Part shown: positions 1 to 5,394 of the stretch, one piece after another
Position numbering within the stretch: the stretch's first letter is position 1
Layout: each line of letters starts with the position of its first letter
Source: Pedosphaera sp.
GTDB lineage: Bacteria; Verrucomicrobiota; Verrucomicrobiia; Limisphaerales; SIAT01
Reading direction: 5' to 3'
NCBI GenBank assembly: GCA_009691645.1
Contig: SIAT01000119.1
Coordinates: forward strand, 1 to 5,689
DNA length: 5,689 bases
Position numbers and translations under genes: made by a program
Notes under the pieces: model-generated
The model's database searches: none
Told to the model about the DNA's origin: nothing
The model's input: the letters and a program-made list of their open reading frames with translations, nothing else

Positions 1-204
1 GCCGGCGGCGGCGTGCGCGGCGGCGCGGTCATCGGCTCGAGCGACAAGATCGGCGGCTATCCCGCCAGCGATCCGCAGAAGCCGGAGAACCTCGCCGCGA
101 CCATCTACCACGCGCTCGGCCTGCCCTCGACCCTTTCGTGGAACGACACCACCGGCCGGCCGCATTCGCTCTACCACGGCGCCCCGATCGCCGGATTGAT
201 GTAG
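1..204 (+). CDS. DUF1501 family protein, C-terminal part (5' end outside window)
   Basis: The frame is open from base 1 and ends at TAG 202-204, leaving 67 residues. The glycine-rich GGGVRGGAVIGSSDKIGGYP segment, then PENLAATIYHALGLP, then a TGRPHSLYHGAPI tail ending just after, is the usual C-terminus of DUF1501 proteins, which belong to the alkaline-phosphatase/sulfatase-like fold. These proteins are abundant in Planctomycetes and Verrucomicrobia. They are often exported by Tat and encoded beside DUF1549/DUF1553 cytochrome-type proteins; their substrate is not established. The signal peptide and most of the domain lie upstream, so completeness and partner genes cannot be judged. The gene converges on ychF, with 46 bp between the two stop codons. 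Confidence 0.85.
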   Translation, partial: AGGGVRGGAVIGSSDKIGGYPASDPQKPENLAATIYHALGLPSTLSWNDTTGRPHSLYHGAPIAGLM

Positions 205-227
205 CCGGGAACGGTGGAGATTTGCAC

Positions 228-246
228 CGGCCCGCGCAACGGGCCG
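228..246. terminator. Possible shared terminator hairpin between convergent genes
   Basis: CGGCCCG and CGGGCCG form a perfect 7-bp, all G/C stem around a 5-base loop (CGCAA). It lies between the convergent stops of the DUF1501 gene and ychF, where a bidirectional terminator is expected. There is no T-run on either side, so it is not a classic intrinsic terminator. It may only stabilise the 3' ends or act with Rho. Confidence 0.35.
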
Positions 247-250
247 AACG

Positions 251-1354
251 CTACACGTTGAACTTGAAGAGCAGCACGTCGCCGTCCTTCACGACATATT
301 CCTTGCCTTCCATCCGGTACAGTCCTCTCTCGCGGGCGACGGCCACGGAACCGCACGTCACCAAGTCGGTGTAGGCGACGGTCTCGGCCTTGATGAAGCC
401 GCGCTCAAAATCGGAATGAATCACACCGGCCGCTTTCGGCGCCGTGTCGCCCACGTGAATCGTCCACGCGCGCACCTCTTTTTCGCCGGCGGTGAAGTAG
501 GTGCGCAGGCCGAGCAGATGGTACGTGGATCGGATGAGCGCGCCGACGCCGGATTCCTCGACGCCCAGTTCCTTCAGAAACGCCTGCGCTTCTTCCGGTG
601 AAAGATCCGTGAGGTCGCTCTCGATTTGCGCGCTGATGACGACGGCTTCGCAGGCCATGTGCTGCTTCACATACTCGCGCACCTTCAGTACGAAGGCATT
701 CGTTTCGGCGGTGGCCAGATCGGATTCCTTGACGTTGCAGGCGAAGATGGTGGGCTTGTCGGTGAGCAGCCAGAAGAGGCGGGAGACGGCCTTCTCTTCG
801 GCGGCGAGCTCGAGGGTGATGCCGGGCTTGCCGGCGTCGAGGTGCGGTTGAAGTTTCTGCAACACGGCCTGCTCGGCGATCGCCAGCTTGTCGCCACGTT
901 TCGCGTCCTTTGCGACCTTTTCCAAGCGCTTGTTCACCGAGTCCAAGTCGGCCAGCACCAACTCGGTGTTGATGGTCTCGATGTCGCGCACCGGATCCAC
1001 GCTGCCCGTGACGTGGTGGATGTCCGCATCCTCGAAACAACGGACGACCTGCACGATGGCATCCACCTCGCGGATGTGGGTGAGGAATTTGTTGCCGAGA
1101 CCCTCGCCCGTGCTGGCGCCCTTCACGAGACCGGCGATGTCCACGAACTCGACCGCCGCGGGAATGACGACGGTTGTCTTCGCGATTTTTTGCAGCACAT
1201 ACATCCGCTCGTCCGGCACGGTGACGATGCCGACGTTGGGATCGATGGTGCAAAAGGGGTAGTTGGCCGCTTCCGCCTTGCGGGTGCGGGTGACGGCGTT
1301 GAAGAGGGTGGACTTGCCCACATTGGGCAGACCGACGATGCCAGCTTTGAGCAT
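251..1354 (-). CDS. ychF: Redox-regulated ATPase YchF (OLA1/Obg-family P-loop NTPase)
   Basis: A complete 367-residue protein, the normal length for YchF. It is a cytosolic, ribosome-associated P-loop NTPase of the Obg superfamily which, in characterised members, prefers ATP to GTP and is linked to stress and translation control. Visible parts: Walker A/G1 GLPNVGKS at 8-15, G3 DIAG at 72-75, and NVKE at 207-210 in place of the GTPase NKxD motif, a substitution that goes with ATP preference. A helical insertion (about 130-200) and a C-terminal TGS domain (about 283-367, ending LLFKFNV) follow. The start MLKAGIVGLPNVGKS matches the family N-terminus. No clear Shine-Dalgarno precedes the ATG. 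The start lies 3 bp after the stop of a broken hicA, so the gene is probably transcribed from the hicB side or from a promoter I could not locate. Confidence 0.97.
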   Translation of the reverse strand: MLKAGIVGLPNVGKSTLFNAVTRTRKAEAANYPFCTIDPNVGIVTVPDERMYVLQKIAKTTVVIPAAVEFVDIAGLVKGASTGEGLGNKFLTHIREVDAIVQVVRCFEDADIHHVTGSVDPVRDIETINTELVLADLDSVNKRLEKVAKDAKRGDKLAIAEQAVLQKLQPHLDAGKPGITLELAAEEKAVSRLFWLLTDKPTIFACNVKESDLATAETNAFVLKVREYVKQHMACEAVVISAQIESDLTDLSPEEAQAFLKELGVEESGVGALIRSTYHLLGLRTYFTAGEKEVRAWTIHVGDTAPKAAGVIHSDFERGFIKAETVAYTDLVTCGSVAVARERGLYRMEGKEYVVKDGDVLLFKFNV

Positions 1355-1357
1355 AAA

Positions 1358-1473
1358 TCAGGGGGCAGGTTCGATGGCTTGGACGACTTGCTTGATGGTT
1401 TTTGGATGGAGGATTTTTGCCCCGTGAACCTCAGAAGCAAGGCTTCCGATTCGCCGGCGTTCAGGCGGGACAA
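1358..1473 (-). pseudogene. hicA: hicA toxin remnant with internal, frame-breaking deletion
   Basis: Right after the hicB stop (1 bp), a TTG at 1473 opens LSRLNAGESEALLLR (1473-1429), which looks like a HicA N-terminal helix. At the next bases the match moves to another frame: from 1429, VHGAKILHPKTIKQVVQAIE followed by PAP and TGA at 1360-1358, which looks like the C-terminal strand and helix of HicA (VPxHGxK..HPKxxKQV). A full HicA of this type has about 30 more residues between these pieces, including the GSH segment with the catalytic histidine; they are absent. The junction is around 1429, and the deletion is not a multiple of three, since the halves are in different frames. No ribonuclease activity can remain. 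The assignment rests on pattern recognition of both ends and the hicB neighbour, not on an alignment. A sequencing error would not explain the missing core. Confidence 0.7.
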
Positions 1474-1474
1474 C

Positions 1475-1699
1475 TTAGGCAGCGGCGACCTCCAGCGAGG
1501 CCGTCAGAATCTCGCGGCTCAAGAAGGTTTTCCGCTCCTTCGGAGTGAGCGTCTCCAGGTAAAGCTCCGACGCCTCCCGGATATGAGCGAGCACAGCCTC
1601 GTACGATTCAACTTCCGACTGGCATCCGGGCAGTTCCGGACAGAAGGCGTAATACCCCTTCGCGCCCCGCTCGATCACCACGCTGATTTTCTGACTCAT
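1475..1699 (-). CDS. hicB: HicB-family antitoxin, short form, apparently orphan
   Basis: A 74-residue protein with the HicB/UPF0150 fold signature. It has an N-terminal strand (ISVVIERG), the GYYAFCPELPGC core at 15-26, then the helix SYEAVLAHIREASELYLE. The short tail (FLSREILTASLEVAAA) has no helix-turn-helix or ribbon-helix-helix, so this is a short HicB. In intact systems HicB binds and masks the HicA mRNA interferase and often represses the operon. Here it is the first gene, as in hicBA-order loci, and the hicA behind it is deleted in the middle. It could be a relic, an anti-addiction antitoxin against HicA elsewhere, or a regulator of the downstream ychF. The reading frame is intact, so it may still be selected. 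Its ATG lies 72 bp after the obgE stop. Confidence 0.85.
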   Translation of the reverse strand: MSQKISVVIERGAKGYYAFCPELPGCQSEVESYEAVLAHIREASELYLETLTPKERKTFLSREILTASLEVAAA

Positions 1700-1771
1700 G
1701 TGTAACGATTACTCGGAATAACGCCGCTTGCCAAGTGTGGTTACGCCCTCCGCAGAGAGCGGGAATCGCCT

Positions 1772-2959
1772 CTATTTCTCGTCCGCCGCGATCGCCTCTT
1801 CCACGGCCTCGCGGACGAGTTGCTTGAATTTCGCGACGCCCTCATCAAACGCGGCGGTGATGGGCAGCACGGGGACGCGGCGAATCTTCTGCTTGAACTT
1901 CTTCAAGTTCGCCTCGGCCTGCGGTTCGTCCATCTTGTTCGCCACCACGTAGCGCGGCTTGTCGAGCAGCGCGGGGTCGTAAAGATTCAACTCGGAGAGA
2001 AGCTGCTTGTAGTCGTCCCACGGCTCGCGGGCGTCGGTGCCGGCCATGTCGAGCAGCAGCACGAGGATCTTGCAGCGCTTGATGTGGCGCAGAAACTTGT
2101 GGCCGAGGCCGACGTTCATGTGCGCGCCCTCGATGATCCCCGGCACGTCGCAGACGGTGAGCCGGTGCCAGTCCGGATATTCGAGGATGCCGATATGCGG
2201 ATGAAGCGTGGTGAAGGGATACGCCGCGACCTTCGGCCGCGCGTGCGAAATCGCCGCGAGCAGCGTGGACTTGCCCGCGTTCGGATAGCCGACAATGCCG
2301 ACATCCGCCATGATGCGCAGCTCGAGGAAGAAGTCGCCTTCGTCGCCCGCCTCGCCCGGCTGGGCAAAACGCGGCGTCTGATGCCGTGCGGTGGCGAAGT
2401 TGCGATTGCCCAACCCGCCACGGCCGGCTTTGCAGAGAACGAACCGCTGCCCGTGCGTGGTGAGGTCGGCGACGAGTTCGCCCTTCTCAGCCGAGACACT
2501 GCCGACCTCGGCCGCCTCTTCTTCGTCCGCCAGATTGTATTCTCTCGCCTGCGCGCCGTCGGTGCTGCGGATGACCGACCGCGCGTGCGACGAAGGAATG
2601 GTCGGGGCGCCTTTCGGCTTGGACGCATCCTCCGTTTCCTCGGACAAATCCACTTCCGGCTTGGGCAACGCCCAGACCATCGTGCCGCACGGCACCTTCA
2701 CGACGAGATCTTCGCCGGCGCGGCCATCCATTCCTTTACCCATGCCGCCCTGACCGACCTCGGCAATCAGTCGCGGATTGAAAAACTGGCCGATGAGGTT
2801 GTTCAGGTCGTGCGACGCCTCGAGAATGACATCGCCGCCGCGGCCACCGTTGCCGCCGGAAGGGCCGCCTTTGGTGATGTACGCCTCGCGATGAAACGCG
2901 ATGGCACCTTTGCCGCCGTGACCGGCGCGGGCGAAAATCTTGATCTCGTCGATGAACAT
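1772..2959 (-). CDS. obgE: GTPase Obg/CgtA with an insertion in the Obg domain
   Basis: A cytosolic GTPase that acts in late 50S assembly and growth control. The ATG at 2959 is chosen (395 residues): MFIDEIKIFARAGHGG is the family N-terminus and AAGG-type Shine-Dalgarno sits 8 bases upstream. A TTG at 2980 would add seven atypical residues. Numbering from the ATG: Obg glycine-rich domain from 1, interrupted at about 96-158 by a charged, low-complexity insertion, then resuming at GELVADLTTHGQRF through about 215. The G domain carries G1 GYPNAGKS 224-231, PFTT 248-251, G3 DVPG 271-274 and G4 NKMD 341-344. ITAA at about 367 fills the G5 place. The protein stops soon after the G domain, so the variable OCT domain of some Obg proteins is absent. 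It follows rplU-rpmA in the usual order but behind a terminator. Confidence 0.96.
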   Translation of the reverse strand: MFIDEIKIFARAGHGGKGAIAFHREAYITKGGPSGGNGGRGGDVILEASHDLNNLIGQFFNPRLIAEVGQGGMGKGMDGRAGEDLVVKVPCGTMVWALPKPEVDLSEETEDASKPKGAPTIPSSHARSVIRSTDGAQAREYNLADEEEAAEVGSVSAEKGELVADLTTHGQRFVLCKAGRGGLGNRNFATARHQTPRFAQPGEAGDEGDFFLELRIMADVGIVGYPNAGKSTLLAAISHARPKVAAYPFTTLHPHIGILEYPDWHRLTVCDVPGIIEGAHMNVGLGHKFLRHIKRCKILVLLLDMAGTDAREPWDDYKQLLSELNLYDPALLDKPRYVVANKMDEPQAEANLKKFKQKIRRVPVLPITAAFDEGVAKFKQLVREAVEEAIAADEK

Positions 2960-2967
2960 CGCAGGAA

Positions 2968-2973
2968 CCTTAC
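2968..2973 (-). promoter_or_regulatory. Ribosome binding site deciding the obgE start
   Basis: On the minus strand GTAAGG ends 8 bases before the ATG at 2959. This is one of the few recognisable Shine-Dalgarno sequences in the window. It supports that ATG over the in-frame TTG at 2980, which lies upstream of it. Confidence 0.55.
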
Positions 2974-2989
2974 TGGCCAACCGGCGCCG

Positions 2990-3004
2990 GGAACAACCGT
3001 CTCC
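2990..3004 (-). repeat. 15-bp direct repeat, copy 1 (obgE leader)
   Basis: On the minus strand this reads GGAGACGGTTGTTCC and lies 30 bases before the obgE ATG, between it and the rpmA terminator. The same 15 bases recur at 5335-5321 before the FmdB-like gene, in the same orientation relative to the gene. TGCCGA precedes both copies, 6 bases away here. It is followed by the palindrome CCGGCGCCGG (2981-2990). Its function is unknown. Confidence 0.5.
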
Positions 3005-3028
3005 GCCTCGTCGGCATTCGTAGAAAGC

Positions 3029-3057
3029 AAAAAGGCGAGGCGCAGTGCCTCGCCTTT
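3029..3057 (-). terminator. Intrinsic terminator after rpmA
   Basis: On the minus strand AAAGGCGAGGC and GCCTCGCCTTT form a perfect 11-bp stem around a 5-base loop (ACTGC). The stem runs into five T residues (TTTTT, 3033-3029). It starts 13 bases after the rpmA stop and ends 69 bases before obgE. It should end the rplU-rpmA transcript, so obgE probably has its own promoter or depends on read-through. Confidence 0.85.
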
Positions 3058-3070
3058 GGAAAACGTATGG

Positions 3071-3325
3071 TTAGTTCGCGGCGACCGGCATGACATGCAC
3101 GCGGCGAATCGACTTGTCGAACGCAACGCTACCGTCCACGAGCGCGAAGAGCGTCCAGTCGCGGCCGATGCCGACATTCTTGCCGGCGGCAAACTTGGTG
3201 CCGCGCTGGCGGACGATGATGCTGCCGGCGGTGACGAACTGGCCGCCAAATTCCTTCACGCCGAGCCGCTTGGCAACGCTGTCGCGACCATTCTTTGTTG
3301 TGCCTGCGCCTTTCTTGTGTGCCAT
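3071..3325 (-). CDS. rpmA: 50S ribosomal protein L27
   Basis: A complete 84-residue L27. The start MAHKKGAGTTKNGRDS matches the mature form, with no cleavable N-terminal extension of the Firmicutes type. The flexible N-terminus reaches toward the peptidyl-transferase centre in known ribosomes. The rest is the conserved core: RLGVKEFGGQFV, then GSIIVRQRGTKF, GKNVGIGRDWTLFA and a basic RRVHV end. It lies 8 bp after rplU, with no separate Shine-Dalgarno in that gap, so translation is probably coupled. A strong intrinsic terminator follows. Confidence 0.98.
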   Translation of the reverse strand: MAHKKGAGTTKNGRDSVAKRLGVKEFGGQFVTAGSIIVRQRGTKFAAGKNVGIGRDWTLFALVDGSVAFDKSIRRVHVMPVAAN

Positions 3326-3333
3326 AAAATTTG

Positions 3334-3645
3334 TTACGCTTTGATTTCTTTGATCTTCACCACGGTGAGCTCCTGCCGGTGACCGACCGTGCGGTGGTAA
3401 CCTTTGCGGCGCTTCATCTTGAAAGCGATGACCTTCACGCCGCGCTTGTGCGCGACAACATCGGCCACCACGGTGGCCTTCTCTACGGTGGGCGCGCCAA
3501 TGGTCGCCTGACCGTTGTTGCTCACGAGGAGCACGCGTTCGAAGATGTGAATCGCGCCCGCCTCGGTCTCCAAACGCTCAATCTCGAGCGTGTCGCCGGC
3601 GGTCACGCGGTACTGCTTGCTGCCTGTCTCAATAACTGCGTACAT
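3334..3645 (-). CDS. rplU: 50S ribosomal protein L21
   Basis: A complete 103-residue L21, the usual length. The N-terminus MYAVIETGSKQYRV is diagnostic. The C-terminal part with KMKRRKGYHRTVGHRQ is the basic rRNA-binding segment; L21 contacts 23S rRNA during early 50S assembly. It is the first gene of the rplU-rpmA unit. A good sigma-70-type promoter lies about 25 bases upstream, inside a large palindrome. The leader is short (about 17 bases if transcription starts near 3662) and has only a partial Shine-Dalgarno (CGGGA). Confidence 0.98.
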   Translation of the reverse strand: MYAVIETGSKQYRVTAGDTLEIERLETEAGAIHIFERVLLVSNNGQATIGAPTVEKATVVADVVAHKRGVKVIAFKMKRRKGYHRTVGHRQELTVVKIKEIKA

Positions 3646-3660
3646 AAATTCCCGTCAAAA

Positions 3661-3711
3661 GGGAGGGTGATGACACCAGAAGGTGCGGGGGGTGTCAACC
3701 CTCCTTTTTTT
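3661..3711 (+). terminator. Strong hairpin with T-run facing the + strand, upstream of rplU
   Basis: On the + strand GGAGGGT-GA-TGACACC (3662-3677) pairs with GGTGTCAACCCTCC (3691-3704). This gives a 14-bp stem with one 2-base bulge and a 13-base loop, followed directly by seven T residues (3705-3711). This has intrinsic-terminator form for + strand transcription, yet no + gene lies to its left for over 3 kb. On the minus strand the same stem is followed by CTTTTGA, a weaker terminator-like tail, so it may also stop transcripts coming from the oxidoreductase. Confidence 0.65.
3670..3698 (-). promoter_or_regulatory. Sigma-70-type promoter for rplU-rpmA
   Basis: On the minus strand a perfect -35 TTGACA (3698-3693) is followed, after exactly 17 bases, by TGTCAT (3675-3670; 4 of 6 match TATAAT). 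The -10 is preceded by TGG, an extended -10 (TGn). Initiation near 3662 would leave a leader of about 17 bases before the rplU ATG. Both elements fall in opposite arms of the palindrome at 3661-3704, so part of the match to consensus may be structural coincidence. Confidence 0.6.
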
Positions 3712-3728
3712 ATTTCACTTGGACGCGG

Positions 3729-3757
3729 AAAATCCGGCGCAGGGCTGGATGCGCCGG
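3729..3757 (-). terminator. Probable terminator downstream of the oxidoreductase gene
   Basis: On the minus strand CCGGCGCA and TGCGCCGG form a perfect 8-bp stem with an 8-base loop (TCCAGCCC), followed by ATTTT. It lies about 150 bases after the oxidoreductase stop and 20 bases after the TGA that ends the 43-codon open frame. The short T-run makes it a weak to moderate intrinsic terminator. Confidence 0.45.
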
Positions 3758-3776
3758 CGTGAACTGCACCGGCCGT

Positions 3777-3908
3777 TCAGTCCACCTTCACCGAGGTGGT
3801 GCGACCGGCGAACTGAGCCGCCTTCTCGCGAGCCTCTTTGCCGATGGCCCCGCCGGTTTCGGCCCGCGCGGTTGACGCCAGCCGCGATTGTGTTTCGAAG
3901 TTCGAAAA
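3777..3908 (-). other. 43-codon open frame directly after the oxidoreductase stop
   Basis: In the same frame as the oxidoreductase, the 43 codons after its TAG stay open to TGA at 3779-3777. The translation has coding-like composition: about three quarters of third positions are G or C, and there is a charged, helix-like stretch (GGAIGKEAREKAAQFAGR) ending TTSVKVD. There is no ATG or GTG before its last few codons and no Shine-Dalgarno, so it is not a credible free-standing gene as it stands. It could be the 3' end of a decayed gene, a stop read-through tail, or chance in GC-rich DNA. I do not recognise the peptide. This entry also covers most of the 263-bp gap between the oxidoreductase and rplU. 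Confidence 0.25.
3893..3907. repeat. Perfect palindrome just past the oxidoreductase stop
   Basis: TTTCGAA-G-TTCGAAA has 7-base arms around a single central base, beginning 2 bases after the TAG on the minus strand. It could be a protein-binding site or fold as a small hairpin. Without a T-run it is not a terminator. Confidence 0.4.
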
Positions 3909-5072
3909 CTACTTCGCCGCCAGCGGATGGCCGCGCTCGGTCAGCGGCAACGCCACACGCCGGCCGGTCAGCGCCGCGTGATACACGGCCAGCACCATCT
4001 CGACCGCCCTCATCGCGTTGCGGCCGCTGCACTCCGGCTCGCGGGATTGCTCGATGGCCGCAAGCAAATCATCCATCACCCGCGCGTTCGCCGCGGGAAA
4101 TCCCTCGCTCGCGACCGGCGGTTGGAACGACTCCCAACGCGTGGCGTCCTTCTCCGGCTTGGCAATCGTGATCTGCGGCGGGATGTTCGCCGAGATTTTC
4201 GCGCGCCCCTTCGATCCGATCAGTTCAATACCCCACGGACCGGCCACCTCGCGGTTCTTCGCGCGACTGGTGAAGGTGGCGTTGACGCCGTTGGCGAAAG
4301 CGAACGTAGCGTGGATTTCGTCGCCCGCGACCGGCCCGATGAAATCCTTCGTCAACCGCGCGTCGGCCGCAGTGATGTCGCGGCCCTGCTGCTGCACCCG
4401 CGCCGAGCACCAAAGCGCGTCGCCCGCGAAGAGTCGGGTGAGGTCGAAGAGGTGCGTGCCGAGCACCATCATATCCTCGCCGCCGGCGCGGGCATCCTGC
4501 TTGCCGTGCGCGCGGATTTCCAGCAACTCGCCGAGCGACCCGTCGGCGACAGCCTTCTTGAGATGCTGGACCGATGGCGCCAGACGCATCTGATGCGCAA
4601 CCGCGATCTTCCGCTTCCGTTTGTCCGCCTCCGCCAAAAGTTCATCCGCTTCCGCGAGCGTGGTGGTGAACGGCTTTTCGGAATAAACGTGCGCGCCGGC
4701 ACGCAGCGCGGCCAGCACCATCGCGTGGTGTTCGCCGGTCTGCCGCGGCGCGACACTCACGAGGTCGGGCTTCTCCTTCTCGAGCAGTTCCCGAAAATCG
4801 GCGTAGCTGCGCGGAGCTTTCAATCGCGCGGCCGCCTTCGCGCGGCCCGCCGCGTCCGCATCGGACACGGCGACGAGTTCGACGTTTTCGCGTCCGTTGA
4901 AAACCACATCAAGCCCGTGGCCATAATCGCCTTTGCCAGTCGCGCCGAAAACGGCCGCGCGATACTTGCGGTTCGCGGCGAAGGCGACGGACGGCGCTAG
5001 CAGCGGGAGTGCGGCGAGCGCGGCGGAATGTTGCAGGAAGGCTCGGCGAGTGCGGGTGGATGGGGCGTTCAC
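3909..5072 (-). CDS. Tat-exported Gfo/Idh/MocA family oxidoreductase
   Basis: An NAD(P)-dependent dehydrogenase-type protein of the sugar/inositol oxidoreductase family; the substrate cannot be read from sequence. GTG at 5072 is chosen as start (387 residues) because it places a complete Tat signal at the N-terminus: TRRAFLQ at 8-14 with twin arginines 9-10, a hydrophobic stretch to about 29, and a likely cut after AFA (30-32). The frame is open further upstream, but that part overlaps the FmdB-like gene and reads as shadow sequence. The Rossmann motif GATGKGDYG is at 43-51, SEKPF at 131-135 holds the family's catalytic-region lysine, and GTHLFD at 205-210 holds the probable catalytic histidine. 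Export by Tat fits a protein folded with its cofactor. It lies 38 bp after the FmdB-like gene, possibly co-transcribed. Such periplasmic paralogues are numerous in Verrucomicrobia and Planctomycetes. Confidence 0.9.
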   Translation of the reverse strand: MNAPSTRTRRAFLQHSAALAALPLLAPSVAFAANRKYRAAVFGATGKGDYGHGLDVVFNGRENVELVAVSDADAAGRAKAAARLKAPRSYADFRELLEKEKPDLVSVAPRQTGEHHAMVLAALRAGAHVYSEKPFTTTLAEADELLAEADKRKRKIAVAHQMRLAPSVQHLKKAVADGSLGELLEIRAHGKQDARAGGEDMMVLGTHLFDLTRLFAGDALWCSARVQQQGRDITAADARLTKDFIGPVAGDEIHATFAFANGVNATFTSRAKNREVAGPWGIELIGSKGRAKISANIPPQITIAKPEKDATRWESFQPPVASEGFPAANARVMDDLLAAIEQSREPECSGRNAMRAVEMVLAVYHAALTGRRVALPLTERGHPLAAK

Positions 5073-5110
5073 GCTCTTCTGATGCCAGCCCGCGCGGCTT
5101 TGTTCAAGGC

Positions 5111-5317
5111 TCAGCGTTTGCGACGCGGCACGTTCATCGAGAGGATGCTCGTGCCGCGCATGATGTTGCCCGAGCCGCCGGTGATGACGCGCTTGCACGG
5201 CAAGCCCGTTTCCGGATCGCGCGTGAGGGGCGCGTCGCTCATCTTCTGCTGCGCCTCGAACCGCCGCGGTTTCTGGCCGGGCTTCTTCGGAATCGTCTCG
5301 TAGATGTAAGTGGCCAT
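5111..5317 (-). CDS. FmdB-like small protein lacking the zinc-ribbon cysteines
   Basis: A 68-residue protein starting at the ATG at 5317; an upstream in-frame start at 5350 would add 11 atypical residues. The start MATYIYE, the middle QKMSDAPLT and the GGSGNIMRGTS segment follow the plan of FmdB/CxxC zinc-ribbon proteins (MPTYEYxCxxCG...SMSDPPLTxCPxCG...GGxG). Where FmdB has its two CxxC pairs there is instead IPKKPGQKPRRF and TRDPETGLPC, leaving one cysteine (Cys41). It therefore should not bind zinc in the FmdB way. FmdB was described as a regulator of formamidase, but the family's general role is unclear. The C-terminus is strongly basic (VPRRKR). The only Shine-Dalgarno-like GGAG is 14 bases from the ATG, rather far. 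It is the first gene before the oxidoreductase. Confidence 0.7.
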   Translation of the reverse strand: MATYIYETIPKKPGQKPRRFEAQQKMSDAPLTRDPETGLPCKRVITGGSGNIMRGTSILSMNVPRRKR

Positions 5318-5320
5318 AGC

Positions 5321-5335
5321 GGAACAACCGTCTCC
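5321..5335 (-). repeat. 15-bp direct repeat, copy 2 (before the FmdB-like gene)
   Basis: The minus strand reads GGAGACGGTTGTTCC, identical to 3004-2990 in the obgE leader. Here it ends only 3 bases before the ATG. TGCCGA lies 8 bases upstream, against 6 in the other copy. Because its distance to the start differs between copies (3 and 30 bases), it is unlikely to serve as the same translation signal in both. Confidence 0.5.
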
Positions 5336-5364
5336 AGTGAAAATCGGCAACGCCGCGCGGTCAA
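5336..5364 (-). promoter_or_regulatory. Weak candidate promoter for the FmdB-like gene
   Basis: On the minus strand TTGACC (5364-5359; 5 of 6 to TTGACA) is followed after 17 bases by TTCACT (5341-5336; only 3 of 6 to TATAAT). It would start transcription inside the 15-bp repeat, close to the ATG. Position and spacing are right, but the -10 is poor. Confidence 0.25.
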
Positions 5365-5394
5365 GCTCCGTGCGACGGGCGCGGGGAAAAATGC

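Noticed and set aside
626..1705. A 359-codon open frame on the + strand
   Set aside because: It is antisense to ychF and hicB and its protein has no family features; a shadow of codon bias.
1700..1771. Possible hicB promoter: TTGGCA (1734-1729) with TAATCG 17 bases downstream on the minus strand
   Set aside because: The -10 matches only 2 of 6 positions and would leave almost no leader; not enough to call.
2960..2980. TTG at 2980 as the obgE start
   Set aside because: The ATG at 2959 has a Shine-Dalgarno 8 bases upstream and gives the family N-terminus; the TTG start would add seven atypical residues.
1820..3382. A 520-codon open frame on the + strand
   Set aside because: It lies antisense to obgE, rpmA and part of rplU, which are certain genes. 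Long antisense frames are expected in GC-rich coding DNA, and its translation is arginine- and alanine-rich with no recognisable domain.
5073..5327. N-terminal extension of the oxidoreductase frame up to 5327
   Set aside because: The extra 85 residues overlap the FmdB-like gene in another frame and would bury the Tat signal, which must be N-terminal.
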